NCBI GenBank assembly: GCA_026545765.1
Contig: CM048840.1
Coordinates: 29,764,765 to 29,828,764 of the forward strand
Length of the DNA: 64,000 nucleotides
Source of the DNA: Plantago major
Taxonomy: Eukaryota; Streptophyta; Magnoliopsida; Lamiales; Plantaginaceae
Reading direction: 5' to 3'
The position numbers and the translations under genes are program-made. Under the pieces are notes generated by a model, which was given only the letters and a program-made list of their open reading frames with translations, ran no database searches and was not told the DNA's origin. Below are positions 20,806 through 33,109 of this stretch, in pieces (within the stretch, counting starts at the first letter, position 1; each line of letters starts with the position of its first letter).

Positions 20806-22713
20806 CTAGCTCTTCTTCCAGTTGAAGATGGAGCTGTTATTCTTCTTCCAACAGTTGTTTGAGTTGAGCAGTGTATTCAATATTTTCTGAGTTGTTTCCT
20901 CAGAGTGCTCAACTACTTGTTCAGTAGTGTCCTTTTGTTGTTGAGAAGATGGATGGGTGGATTTCTGAGGAGATGGAGGAGGGGATTGTTGTGATATCCT
21001 CTCAGTGTGCTTTTCAGCAGCTGAGGCACTCTTCCTCTGTGTAATCCCTCCTATCCCTGGTGCAGGGGCATCATCATCATCATCCTTCTTATCATCCTCA
21101 TCCTTGTGATGGTCAGAAGGAGAATCTTCATAGTCATTCTCATCAGTCTCCTTCTCCTCTTCATCTTCAGAGATCAGATTGATCACTTCCGGAATAGTGA
21201 TCATTTGCCCATTTACCTCCTCTTGTTCAGATGGTATGCATTGTAAGGTCTGGGGCAAAGTAGGCTTGAATGCCATCTGCATTCTGGCCTGACCATCTTC
21301 TTTCTCAAAAGCTTCTATGAGCTTGTGTGCAGCTTCGTTGATAAAGTCCTTATGCATCAGAGTAGCAAAAGAGTACTGCTCTGTTGGGAACATAGCATGG
21401 ACATAATTATCCAAGTCAAAAGCTCTGACTCTTCTTAATTGGTGATTAGTCACCTTTGTTAATTCAGTCAGATCTGAGCTTTTGAGCTTTTGCAACTTTC
21501 TGAAACACTTGAGATGTTTCTTGAGTGTGAGGTTCTTGAAGAATGTAAGCAGGTCTTCTATTGAGAATGCAGAAGCCTTTGGCACACTTGTTTGAGCCTG
21601 AAAGAAAGAGTTTTGAGTTAGATTCAAAACTTGTGTAGATATCTGAGTATTTATGTAGTTAGGTTTCTAAGTTACCTGAATGAATGCATCAGGCTCAGAG
21701 ACTTGTACTACTGAGGTAGGGGGTTCCTCAGATATCTTGTTGTGAGGTGGGGACTTGGAAGTCTGGTCCTCATAAACCTTTCTTTCGCTTGAACCTGAGA
21801 TTAGAAACATAAGACTTAGGAAATTTTATCAAGAAAATTTTTTATTGACAAATCAGATATCTGAGAGGTCAATTACCTCCGTTGGAGGCTCAGATACTTG
21901 TCTCTCAGAGACTTGTGCAGTCTCTGGAATCTTTTCTTGTGATGAAGGCCTTGATGCCTCATCAATTTCCATATGTTGTGAGGATTGAGTGGGCAACTCC
22001 TCAACAACTTCTACTTCTTTTTGAACCTATTTAGTAGAATGTGTTAGTTTGAGAAAAATGATCATAGATTTGTTCTTTGAAGAATATAGATATCTGAATG
22101 AAATACCTTCTCTACAGAAGGTTCAGATACTCGTTCTTCAGAGACCTTGGAAGTCTCTGGATTCTTCTCTGAAGAGATAGACTTTTCAGTCTCTTCATTT
22201 TTCTTCTCAGTTGGAGCCTAATTGAAACAAACACTTATTAGTCAAGTGTATAAAGCACATATCTGAGTTATATCTTAAGGAATTATTTTCACCGTGAGAT
22301 GTGCCCTGCTTAAGTGATGAGGCTATGGCAGCCTCCTTCTCAGATTTTGAGGTAAGCTTTACAGCTTCCTCTTGTTGTTGTGTTTCTAAATCAGCCTGTA
22401 ACAAAGAAATTTCATTAAGTATCCACATCTGGCTGTCGTGGTTTTTGTGCTTGAGACAGACTTTTTTAGTGTTGAGGCAATGGCAGTATCCTCCAACACT
22501 AGAGTATCACTCATCAGAGCATCTTCAATATGCTTCAGTCTTTCTTGCTCTGATGGTGTAATTTGTCCAGTGACCTTGGACACAGTTGCTTCTTTAACAA
22601 CCTTGGAAGCAGGTGCTTGTTCAGCTACCTGTGGTGTAGGTTCTTCTTCAGATACCTCTACACTAGTTACTTTTTCAGTAACCTTAGCCCTTTTTGATTT
22701 CTCTAGGACATGA
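20806..22713 (-). pseudogene. SIRE-B extra gene, middle part with small introns
   Basis: Aligned with SIRE-A 61614-63420. Phase-0 exons are separated by introns of about 70-85 nt with GT-AG ends; for example an acceptor after TTTCAATTAG precedes APTEKKNEE, and a donor GTATTT follows the exon ending near 22111. Exon ends repeat a VSEERVSEPS / VSERQVSEPP type motif. The large exon 21627-20806 contains RVRAFDLDNYVHAMFPTEQY, an acidic tract (DHHKDEDDKKDDDDD) and a proline-serine-rich stretch (QQSPPPSPQK). Decay: deletion near 22430 fuses an exon to an intron, and frame changes occur near 20830. Function unknown. Confidence 0.65.
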
Positions 22714-22766
22714 GAGATAACTAAATCATCATCTTCATCGTCAGAGCTCTCATCAGCATTAGGAAC

Positions 22767-24061
22767 TTATTGGTCCATAATCCCTGCGGTTTCTGCAGAT
22801 AGGGCTTGGTATCTACCACTACTTTCTTTAGCAGTATTCATAAGTTCATCTGAAAGGCTTTCGGCAGTAGTCTTCACATTTCTGAAAGCACTTTCTCTTG
22901 CTGAGTCTACTTGTTCAGTAGTCGATACCTCTTTTGCAGCATTGATGAGTTCATCTACATTGATGAGTTCATCAGCAGTGGCGGCAGGTATCTGGGAATC
23001 GACAACCACAATGGGTGTGTCTTCTGATTTGCCAGCAGACTTCTTTCGTGAAGTTCTGGGCTTTTTGGTCGCAACTTTTCCCTCAGATACCTCTTCAGTT
23101 TTATGTTTCTTGGAACCTTTCTGAGATCCAGTAACCTTTTTCATCAAGTTCGTATACTCATATTTGTAGAGTAGGTTACTGTTGGCTATGTCAGCCTTCT
23201 CTCTGAGCTCAATGCCAAGCTTCTCCAGCAAGTAGCATATCTTTAGACCATAGCTCACTGTGGCCTTTGGCTCAGCAAGTCCCTTAGTGATTTTACGCTC
23301 AAAGCCTTGAATCTTCTTTACAAACTTCATAAAGGCGTATTGCTCCAATTGAAAGGGTTTTCCAGCCTTTTGTCTTGTTGTTGCAACAAGAACATCATCA
23401 TCCAGCGTTCTTGGCTTATCTGGTCAGCACCTCCTTGTAGACCATCAAATCAACTGTGAAGAATGCATGCCAACACATCCCAGTGAACTAACAGATGTCT
23501 GGTTCTGATGTCAGCAAGCTTGAAATCAGTGGGTGTATCTTGCTTATCAGTGTCACACACACCACTATACAGTTGTTTTACACCTTCAAGGAGATCTTCA
23601 TCCTTGGTGTCTATTTCAAAATCCTTTCCAAGATTTTGAAGATCAAACAACTTATAGAAAGTTGTTAAGTCCAAAAGGATTTCCTTTCCTTGGACCGTAG
23701 TTTTTATAGACACTATTGCAGTGCCTTCAGAAACAAAGGATATAATCCTGGAGTTGTTGTAGAATTCTAACACATCTAGTGAAGAAATTTCACTGGGAAG
23801 AGCAGATAGAAAACCCTTGATTTGTGCCTTTTCAAGCATGTCAAGAATCAGTTTCCTATCGGCTTGGTTTTCAACAGCAGCCGTGAGGTATTCCTCAATC
23901 ATGGCACCACCCCAAATCATCCTGTGATTTGAAGTCTAATGATCGGGATTAAAGTCCCCTACCAATCGATTGTTCACTATAACCAACTCTGGTGCTTGCT
24001 TTTCAGCAGTACCAGTGGTAGAAGATTGTGATTTCTGGGTAGACGAACGTTTAGGAGCCAT
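22767..24061 (-). pseudogene. SIRE-B extra gene, N-terminal part
   Basis: Starts at ATG 24059-24061 (MAPKRSSTQKSQ). Codon 42 is TAG (23936-23938) where SIRE-A has TGG. 23920-23450 then encodes the best-folded-looking region (MIWGGAMIEEYLTAAVEN, LDVLEFYNNSRI, IRTRHLLVHWDVL). A frameshift follows, then 23348-22767 (YAFMKFVKKIQGFE, LLEKLGIELREKADIAN) continues into a basic segment (KKPRTSRKKSAGK) and a serine/threonine-rich tail with repeated DELINA words. The region resembles the putative plant transposon protein domain found in extra ORFs of plant LTR elements; I offer this from memory of the family, not a search. Confidence 0.7.
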
Positions 24062-24842
24062 CTCTTTATAAAGTGCAAGTGTTTGAAAGTCTGAAAGAGA
24101 TTTGGGTGAGAGATTAGTGATTCTTTTGCAGAAAAACTAACAGAGATTTGCAGAGGTTGAAGAATGGTTTTTGCTATTCTTGTGCAAGGCAAAATGTCGG
24201 ATTAGGCGAAAGTGATTTCTTTTGCCAAAATCCTATATATATATAGCAACGTAATTCTAACAAACATATACATACAAATTGGTTTTGTATGTACGTATCT
24301 GTGAATTGTAGTAAGGCGTGGGTAAAAGTTTGTTCGATATTAAATGCATAGTGGGCCACGTCTGAATTTCTAAAGTCCACTATTCACAGAGAATTAATCT
24401 CCGCCGTTAAGATCAATCGCCCATTTCATCAAGGGTCACCATTGCTTCTTCAGCAATGATCACAATCAACAATTGTAATTGTGCCCATTTAATGAATTTT
24501 GGCTATTAGCTATCTAAATTACGTTTCTGTGTGAATGAGAATACTATTTGTATCTGAGTCTATCTTATACTTGTTGTCTTTTCAAAGTTTTACACAAAGA
24601 TAGGAATAATACAAATTTCAAGATAGTAGTTGACTGTAGACAGTTTTACTATTCTCTTTTGTGTTCCCCCTCACTAAGTGATCTAGATATCTGAGTACCC
24701 GTCTCCGAAATCTTCAAATAGCCATTTTACCCTTTAGCCTTTGGTTTCTGGATACCCGTTCCAGATTCCTCTTTTCTCTGGATACCCGTTCCAGATTCCT
24801 CTTTTCTCTCCTTTGATATCTTCTTCAGATATCTGAACTTTT
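24062..24842 (-). other. SIRE-B spacer between pol and extra gene
   Basis: Non-coding, 781 bp, conserved in SIRE-A at 53438-54212. On the minus strand a purine tract (AGTGAGGGGGAACAC, 24663-24677) resembles a polypurine tract lying shortly after pol. A 31-bp direct duplication containing GGATACCCGTTCCAG is at about 24750-24812. A short frame at 24174-24380 is not conserved and is rejected. Confidence 0.6.
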
Positions 24843-27800
24843 TCAGTTCTTTGGTAGCTCCATTAGTCCAAGACTATTATGTCTTAAGGCTAAGAATCTA
24901 CTTTCTTGTAGTGGCTTAGTGAAGATATCTGCAAGTTGGTCTTCAGTGTCAATCTTGAGTATCTCTATATTGCCTTTTTCAACATGGTCTCTGATGAAGT
25001 GGTGTCTAACATCAATGTGCTTTGTTCTTGCATGAAACTTAGGATTCTGAGTTATAGCAAAAGCACTTGTGTTGTCACAGAAAATGGGAGTTTTCTATTC
25101 ATTGAGTCCATAGTCTCTGAGTTGTTGTTGTATCCACAATATCTGTGAAGCACAACACCCAGCAGCAATAAATTCATCCTCTGTGGTAGATGTGGTAATT
25201 GAATTTTATTTCTTGCTGAACCAAGATATCAATCTAGCACCAAGAAATTGACAAGTTCCTGAGGTGCTTTTTCTATCAAGCAATGGTCCAGCATAGTCAG
25301 CATCTGAATAGCCAACCAAACTCAATCCACTATCTTTTGAATACCACAATCCAACTTCTACAGTACCTTTTACATACCTCAATATTTTCATAGCAATGTT
25401 GTACTATGATTGCATTGGATTTGTCTGAAATCTAGCACACACTCCAACTACATATTGAATATCAGGTCTACTTGCAGTGAGGTACAGTAGAGACCCAATA
25501 AATTTCCTATACTTGTGTTCTTCAACACTCTTGTCAGATTCAGTATAGGTCATTTTGGTTCCAATGCTCATAGGTATCTTAGCATTCTTTTCAGAAGGCT
25601 TTAGATTAAACTTGTTGAGCATGTCCTTTGCATACTTTGTTTGACTAATGAATATTCCATCATTGAGTTGTTTGACTTGCAGCCCTAGGAAGTAATTCTA
25701 TTCTTCCATCATGCTCATCTCAAATTTATATTTCACGAGTTCAGCAAAGTCTTCACAAAGTTGCTTGTCTTTAGATCCAAATATAATGTCATCAACATAT
25801 ACTTGAACTAAAAGTAGTTTCCCATCATGGTTCAATGTGAAGAGTGTTTTATCAACATCTCCTTTCTTGAAACCACTTTCTAGTTGGTATCTGGCCAATG
25901 TATCATACCATGCTCTTGGAGCTTGTTTCAGCCCATACAGAGCTTTCTGAAGCTTATAAACCATCCTACTTTCTGAGGAAACTTCAAAACCTGGTGGTTG
26001 CTCAACATAGACTTCCTCAGCAAGTTCACCATTTAGGAATGCACTCTTGACATCCATTTGATAAAATGTAAAGTCATTATGAGCTATAAAGGCTAGAAAG
26101 AGTCTTATTGCATCCAATCTAGTCCTTCAGTCTGGGTGAATCCCTTGGCAACCAACCTAGCTTTGTTGCTGGTTATTTCACCGGACTCATTCATTTTGTT
26201 TCTAAAAACCCACTTGGTTCCGATCACAGATATTCCGTCAACAAATGGAACCAGTTTCCAGACTTTGTTTCTCTCAAATTGATCCAACTCTTCTTGCATT
26301 GCAGCCCAATCTTGATCCTTTAATGCTTCTTCTATAGTTTTAGGTTCAATATTTGATATGAAACATCCATAGAGACAATTTGCATTTTCAGCGATTGCTC
26401 TTCTAGTTCTAACTCCTTGGTCTATGGGACCAATCACATCCTTTGCAGGATGATTTCTTATCCATTGCATAATGGGTTTTGAACTAGTAGGATGAATATC
26501 ATTTTGATCTGAATGTGAATCAATATAATATTGATAGGATACTTGTGCAGTATCTGAGATATCTGACATATGGGAAATGCCATGGATATCTGACACTTTT
26601 TCAGTGTTAGGGATATCTGGATCTTGTATTTCAGCAATCTCATTTTCAGATACCTCTTCATGATGAAGGTTCTCAGTGACTTGTTCCATTTCTGGAATTC
26701 TCATAGGAAATTCTGCATCATGTCTTAGAGTCGTCTGGTTGTTACTAAGCATAGGTTGCTTTTCATCGTCAGACTCATCCCCTAATTGAATGATAGAATT
26801 ATTTCCTTTTGAGGATCCTTTTTTCAGAATCTTTAATCATCAGTTCTTTGAATCTATCTGAGAGATCATCATACAAGAGTCCTTTCTTGTTTCCTTCATA
26901 GAATACTACATGAACATATTCCTCAATCTTTTGCGTTCTTTTGTTGTAGATTCTATAGGCTTTGCTATTCAGAGAATAACCAAGAAATACTCCTTCATCT
27001 GCCTTTGGTTGAAATGTTCTCAAGTATTCTTTTCCATTGTTAAGAACGAAAAATCTGCAACCAAACACTCTTAGATGTTTGATACTAGGGGGTCTACCAA
27101 TCAAAAGCTCATAAGGAGTTTTGTCATGGTGTTTGTTAATCAAACATCTATTTTGAGTATAGCAGGCTGTGTAAACAACTTCAACCCAATAGATTTCACT
27201 TATTTCAGTGTCAGCAAGCATTGTTCTTGCTGCTTCTTTTAGGGTCCTATTCTTTCTTTCAGCAACACCATTTTGTTGTGGTGTTCTTACAGAAGATAGT
27301 TGATGTTGTATACCTTTGCAGGTACAAAACTCGTTTATGTACTGATTCACAAAGTCAGTACCATGGTCTGTTCTGATTATATAATACCTTGTCATTTTTC
27401 ATGACTTCGAGTTTATTCAGGAAGTTGGGTATCTCAACCCTTGCATCAGATTTGTGTTTGAGAATGACAAGCCAAGTGAATCTTGAGTAATCATCAACAA
27501 CAACCAGACCATACTTCTTTCCTGCATAACTAGTTACAGTGGATTCAAAAAGATCCATATGTAACATTTGCAGTGGCCTTTCACTGGAATGTCTAGTTTT
27601 AGACTTGAAAGATGTTTTGGATTGTTTTCCCAATTGGCAAGCTGAGCATATACCATGTTTTCTATATGCCATTTTGGGTAAACCAACCACCAATTCTTTC
27701 TTGGCTAACTTGTTTAGAGTTTTGAAATTCAAGTGACTCATTCTTTTATGCCATAGCCAGTTTTCTTCAGTGTGGCCAGATTGACTCACCATGAGACATT

Positions 27801-28182
27801 CTTCAGTTGTGGCGGATGCCCAATCAGCAACATAAGGATTTCCTTTAGGCCTTGCAACCAAGACTGTCTGCTTTGACTCATTGTCAATCATTTTACATAG
27901 TTTTGACTTGATCTTGACAGTGTACCCTTTGTCTACTAGTTGACTCATGCTTAGGAGATTATATTTCAATCCCTTTACATGTAGTACTTTAGAGATTGTA
28001 AGGGCTCCAAACTTCAGATTGCCAAATCCTATGGTTGGATTTTCATCTCCTCCAGCAAACCTGATATTTGGTCCATCATTGCACTTTCTGTAGTCAATCA
28101 GATATTCTTTGTCTCCTGTCATGTGCTTCCCACATCCACTATCAAAATCCCACTTTGGATTAGTCTTTAGAGTGTTTTGCAC
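24843..28182 (-). pseudogene. SIRE-B pol: protease, integrase, reverse transcriptase, RNase H
   Basis: Minus strand. 28182-27355: protease motif FDSGCGKHM, then the zinc region (NWLWHKRMSHLNF, CSACQLGKQSK) and integrase core start (MDLFES, VDDYSRFTW). Frameshift near 27395. 27395-26799: integrase with D (RTDHGTDF) and E (QNGVAERKNRT). 26752-26105: linker and reverse transcriptase start (GTKWVFRNKMNE). 26117-25698: [29 protein letters not shown] and the catalytic YVDDIIFGS. 25622-25206: RPDIQYVVGVCAR, then RNase H (YSDADYAG, STSGTCQFLGA). A TAA after WFSKK and later frame changes break RNase H, recognisable to FTKPLQESRF and the end near 24843. At least six breaks: not functional. Confidence 0.88.
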
Positions 28183-28200
28183 AAAACAGGAAACAGGAGA

Positions 28201-30713
28201 TTAGGTTCTTATATCAACAATGGAACCATCTGGACTAGAGAATCTTCCAGTAGGAATCCATTTCTGAATGAATTTCTTAGGAATATTCTTTTGTCTAAGA
28301 GGAACATAGGGAGGAATTCTAGTTAAATGATTAGTATCATTGTTTTCAAGAACTATTTTCTTCCTTGGTGTGTTCCTAGGTGCTCCATTTGGTGCTTTAA
28401 GATACCTGTCAGGTTTCTGAGTCTGCTTCTCAGCAAACTTAGCTTTCCTTGCCAGATTTCTTCTAGCCCTGGCATTCAGATTTTCAGTGGCTTGACTCAT
28501 CTTCCACTTCTGATAATTGTCGTGAGCAATTCTAGCCTTTAACCATCGTTCTTGCTCTTGTTTATACTCACGAGCAAGTTGTTTCCCGATGGCTTTATAG
28601 ACAATACCATTCCGTGCACCTGGTGCTATCTGAGTTCTCATCTCAGCAGCTTTGCTAGTCTCTTGGTAGTCTATTTTCTTTCCAGAAAACGTGATATAGA
28701 TGAATTTGCCAGCTCCTGCAATTCTTCCTTTCTGAGAGACATAGCACTGTGGGTGATTACACTTTTCAGTGTTATGTTTCTTTTCAGAAACATTCCCATC
28801 AGATTTCTTTTGGACTTGTTTTTTCCACAAAGATTTGGTCGCAACTGCCTTTCCTTTGTCAACAACCTTAGTTTTCTGACCGATACTGTAGGTTGTTTGG
28901 GAAGCACCTTGCTGAGAACTGACAAATGTTCTTCCTTCATCACTCTTATTTAGAGTGGTAGAACTATCTGTTTGTGTATCCAGCCCAAGTCCTCTCTTTT
29001 CTGAAGGATCTCTTAAATAAGATTGTACTTCAGTAAGAGTTTCACTAGCTTTGGCATATGATTGAAAAGATAGTTCTTTCTTTTTGAGTTCTTTATTCTC
29101 AGAAAGAAGATCTTCACATTTGTTTTGAAGATTGGCCAATGCTTCTTTATGTGACTTTTCAGTCTCAGATATCTGAGCCTTGAGAAATGCATTTTCAGCA
29201 TCCTTTTTCTCAGATTTCTTGAGTAATTTTGAATTTTCCTTTACAAGAGAATTCTTTTCTTCTTCAAGGATTTCTGCTCTAGCTCGGACCATCAGAAATT
29301 CTCTTTCGTAAAGATCAAGTTCTCTTCTGAGATGTTCCAGATCTTTGATTCCTTCCTCATCACTTTCGTAAGTATAATAAGAAGTATGTGTTACCTCATC
29401 AGCCATTAGACAAGGTTCAATGTTGGAGATATCTGGAAAGATTTCTTCAGCCATTCTACACACTTCTTTCTTCTTTTGACCAAAGTCAATCACTTCATGA
29501 GAAACACCACACATTTCTGGAGAAGGCAGTGTGGAATCATCTGAGTCTTCATCCTCAAAATCAGACTCAATATGTAGAGCATCCAGTTGGAGTTGAATCT
29601 TTTTCCTTTCTTCAGTGAGCATAGCTCTCTGACTTCTCTTGAACTTTCTTCTATCTTTCTTGTCACCTGTCTTTAGTTTGTTGAAGGCAGGGCAATCCTT
29701 CTTGAAATGACCAGATTTCTGATAATAGAAACAGATATTGTTTCCGATTTACCTTCCTCGATTTGATGCTTTCGAAAGCATTGTTCAGCGAGCTTGTCAG
29801 TTGCATATTTTTATACTGGTGATAGTTTGAGCCTAGATGCTTCTTCAGCTTCTCTTTGGCTTTTCTTCTCTCAATTTCTCGACTGACATATTTTCTCATT
29901 TGCTTTACAGCAACATCATCCTCAGTTACCTCCTTGCCTTCCTACTTTTCAGAAGTTCCTTGAGCAACTAGAGCAACATTCTGCAACTTTTCAGTTGTTT
30001 GTTCTCTTTGAGTTGTCTCATAGTCAACAGTGCCAAGGTGAGAGAAAAGTTTCACTGGAGTGATATCTGGCAGTCCTTGGTTAAAGTAGAAAAACTTTGT
30101 GTGCTCCCAGTTATGATTTAGACTTCTCACAAAGGTCTTAATCTTTTCTGGCTGGGTATATCTATTACTTTCAACAAGTGCAGCCATGTCACTCATAAGT
30201 GTTGTAAACCGGAAATCTAGTTCTTCAAGAGTCTCTGTGGGACCTTGTTTAAAGTTTTGGAATTTGAGCTTCAAAACTTCGAACTTATTTTCCTTCATTT
30301 TCTCAGTGCCGACACAGATTTCTTCAATCAGTTGCCAGGCCACATTCGCCGTTTTTGCACCCCACAGTTTACACAGTATGTGCTCTGGAGTAGAACGTAT
30401 GATGATATTACGAGCCTGACCATCCAGTCGATTTCTCTTGGCATCTTCCGATGTCCAGAGCTCTCTGGGCTTTGGTTCGTAAATAACTTGGTAGCATGTC
30501 TCCCCATGGTTGGCGATCTGCATGAAGACCCATCGCTTTGTTCTCTGTCTCTTTAGAAACCTCCATGACCTGCTTGAGTTGTTGAATGACTATTGGGCCA
30601 TTCTTTATCACGTCGATCATTTCGTCACTGATGGCTTCTAGGTGGAGCATCATGTTGTTCTTCCGTTTCTCATAATTCTCAGGCTTGAGAATTGGGGCAT
30701 CACTTAAAGACAT
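28201..30713 (-). pseudogene. SIRE-B gag, broken
   Basis: Starts at ATG 30713 (MSLSDAPILKPENYEK). Frameshift near 30520. 30523-29942 carries the main gag domain (KLWGAKTANVAWQLIEE, TETLEELDFRFTTLM). A TAG after QGTSEK precedes the next segment. 29899-29663 leads to the zinc knuckle, which is out of frame and has its second cysteine changed to tyrosine compared with the intact copy in SIRE-A. 29622-28201 (473 codons) is a long coiled coil (DLEHLRRELDLYEREFLMV, SEKKDAENAFLKAQISETE) followed by a basic tail (NARARRNLARKAKFAEK). It ends with DGSIVDIRT just before the protease frame. Confidence 0.85.
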
Positions 30714-30816
30714 CCTGCAGCAAACACACTAAACAAACAAATCAAGTGTAGGTGAAAAGTAGTTAGTGGGCACTTATCTGGGATCTAGGTTCAGTGCAGA
30801 AGGCTTGGGAACCTCC

Positions 30817-30831
30817 TGCTCTGATAACACT
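30817..30831 (-). other. SIRE-B primer-binding site
   Basis: On the minus strand TGTTATCAGAGCAGG lies directly after the LTR end CCAACA. SIRE-A has TGGTATCAGAGCAGG, complementary to initiator tRNA-Met in plants, so SIRE-B has one mismatch at the third base. Confidence 0.75.
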
Positions 30832-32437
30832 TGTTGGTCCAGATAACGGCAAAGTAAAAGACTAGAGGGGGGGGGGGGGTGAATAGTCTTTTTAAACTTT
30901 TGTCGATAAACACGGTTTCTTAGATATCTGTGAAGAAGATATCTAATACTTATTTTTAGAGAGCAGAAGACTTTACTTGTGATAAGTGCACATGTTCAGC
31001 AAGATAGGTGTAAATACTTTGCAAGGTAAATAAAGCAAGTAATAATATGCAGAAAGTAAATAACACAAGTCCTTTTATAGTGGTATCTGAAGGTGGCGTA
31101 ATCCTTCAACTAATCCACTTCGTCCTTTCTCAGACCTAGAATCCACTAAGACAGATAATTGAGGTAACCTTACAAGTATCTTCTCTCGATTCCTAATTAC
31201 ACTAGGTTCTCAACCAAGTGTTCCCCCTGAGTTATTCCCCAGCTTTCACAGCCAAGTACTTCCTGTACTCAGAAACCTCTTTCCTGGAGTTGTTCCTTAG
31301 TTTCGCAAACTAAGTACTTCCTGTACTCCATGCCAATTAAGGTGTTGGTTAAGGTAGTTTGTCAGGTGAGCTTCTTTATTAACTTGTTCAGTTATGCAGA
31401 TAGCTCTGAGAATCAAGTATACTTAATACACTTTGCAATGTATGGTATCTTGTTCTTCACTGACCCAAGTCTATGATAAATGTTCAAGAGAATGAATCTC
31501 AGATATCAAATCTTAATTCAACTCTTTCACAAATGGCAATGCTTGTTAAGGATGAGGACACTTAGAACTTTTGTGCTACTTAGAATCAAGAGCTTTGGCC
31601 GCAACAGAAAGCTTGAAGGTAAGTAGTGTGCTTGAGAGAGCTTGTGTGAGAGTATTCAATGTTCTTGGTGTAAGTTCTGTGTGTATTCTCAAGTAGTCTA
31701 AGTGTTGATATTTATAGATGAATTTGAGTGCCGTTTGAATAGTATCCGTTAGGCTTAAATCAAATTCAAACTATTGATATCTGAGTATAGTACTGTAGTA
31801 CGTTTGTCTTATTCTTCAGAAGCTACCGTTTTTGTTCAGACATTTCTGTCCGCGCATTTAATGCATTGTACTATACTTTGTCCTGTAGTGCTAACTAAAC
31901 TATGCATTGTATCAGAGATCTTATACTATCAGAGTTCTCTGAAGCTTTGCATGTCCTTTTCCAGAGATTATCACAACTTCAGATACCACTTGTTGAAACC
32001 ACTTGTTATAATATATTTCTTTTCAGAAACATAGTTTATGTCCAAGGTATCTGAGTGTAGATAACTGTGGGCACTTTCCTCGTTTCAGAAACCTTTTATT
32101 TCTCAGATATCTTTTGCAATACTGTTTATTTAAAAACACTTGTGTCTTCAAGATATCTGGTCAAAGGTATCTGAAAACCCTTATCTTCAGCAATCTTGTG
32201 CAGTCTTCAAATCTTCAAATCCGTTGAACTTTTCCTGCTGGATGCCTTCTTCTTGGTCTTTTTTTAGGAATAAAATTACATTCAGAGACCTAACATCCTA
32301 TACAAGATTTGCTAGACTATCATACTTAGTGAGCTTCCTCTTTTACAGTGTTCAAGTGATCAAGAGTAATAACCACCTTTCTGAGCTAAGATAAGTCATT
32401 AGGTTGCTGATCAAAATCTAAACAGATATTCCTAACA
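30832..32437 (-). repeat. SIRE-B 5' LTR (1606 bp)
   Basis: On plus it runs from TGTTGGTCCAG to CCTAACA (minus: TGTTAGG ... CCAACA). Contains a run of about 13 G near 30868, two ~52-bp tandem units (31229-31330), and at least six GATATC words. It abuts the second half of the SIRE-A LTR head to head. Confidence 0.9.
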
Positions 32438-32991
32438 GAGATTCATTCTCTTGAACATTTATCATAGACTTGGGTCAGTAAAGAACAAGATACCATACAT
32501 TGCAAAGTGTATTAAGTATACTTGATTCTCAGAGCTATCTGCATAACTGAACAAGTTATTAAAGAAGCTCACCTGACAAACTATCTTAACCAACACCTTA
32601 ATTGGCATGGAGTACAGGAAGTACTTAGTTTGGGAAACTAAGGAATCGAGAGAAGATATTTGTAAGGTTACATCGATTATCTGTCTTAGTGGATTCTAGG
32701 TCTGAGAAAGGCCGAAGTGGATTAGTTGAAGGATTACACCATCTTCAGATACCACTATAAAAAGACTTGTGTTATTTACTTTCTGCATTTTATTACTTAC
32801 TTTATTTACCTTGCAAGTATTTACACCTATCTTGCTGAGCACGTGCACTTATCACAGAAAAGTCTTCCGCTCTCTGAAATTAAATATCAGATATCTTCAC
32901 AGATATCTGAGAAACCGTGTTTATCGACAAAAGTTTTAAAAGACTATTCACCCCCCTCTAGTCTTTTACTTTACTATTATCTGGACCAACA
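32438..32991 (+). repeat. SIRE-A 5' LTR, second part
   Basis: Begins with GAGAT (32438-32442), the right copy of the target duplication made by SIRE-B, and continues in sense to CTGGACCAACA at 32991. Only one ~52-bp unit (about 32607-32650) is present, which accounts for most of the shorter LTR length (about 1504 bp joined). Confidence 0.88.
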
Positions 32992-32993
32992 AG

Positions 32994-33007
32994 TGGTATC
33001 AGAGCAG
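32994..33007 (+). other. SIRE-A primer-binding site (tRNA-Met type)
   Basis: TGGTATCAGAGCAG starts two bases after the LTR end. It is the standard initiator-tRNA-Met site of plant copia elements. Confidence 0.85.
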
Positions 33008-33109
33008 GAGGTTCCCAAGCCTTCTGCACTGAACCTAGATCCCAGATAAGTGCCCACTAACTGCTTTTCACCTACACTTGATTTGTTTGTTTAGTGTGTT
33101 TATTGCAGG

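Larger units (their letters stand above)
10607..32437 (-). mobile_element. SIRE-B: second SIRE-type element, opposite strand, inside SIRE-A LTR
   Basis: Complete, with both LTRs: 3' LTR at 10607-10852 plus 17061-18470, 5' LTR at 30832-32437. It is flanked by a perfect 5-bp target duplication, GAGAT (10602-10606 and 32438-32442). Without the insert in its 3' LTR it is about 15.6 kb, very large for a copia element. Gene order on the minus strand: gag (30713 down), pol (28182-24843), extra gene (24061-18866), polypurine tract, 3' LTR. Every gene has frameshifts or stops. The two LTRs look roughly 93-95% identical, so it is older than Tat-2. Confidence 0.88.

Noticed and set aside
18866-24061. 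Calling the SIRE extra gene an envelope gene
   Set aside because: No signal peptide, membrane helix or glycoprotein-like features were seen; only its position is env-like.
24174-24380. 68-codon frame upstream of the SIRE-B extra gene
   Set aside because: Lies in the spacer; the aligned SIRE-A region does not keep the frame.
28327-28953. Plus-strand frames inside SIRE-B gag (also 34814-35491 minus in SIRE-A)
   Set aside because: Mirror frames of the coiled-coil gag region; they repeat in both copies only because gag does.
32438-33000. Possible independent solo LTR on the plus strand
   Set aside because: GAGAT duplication and sequence continuity show it is the second half of the SIRE-A LTR split by SIRE-B.
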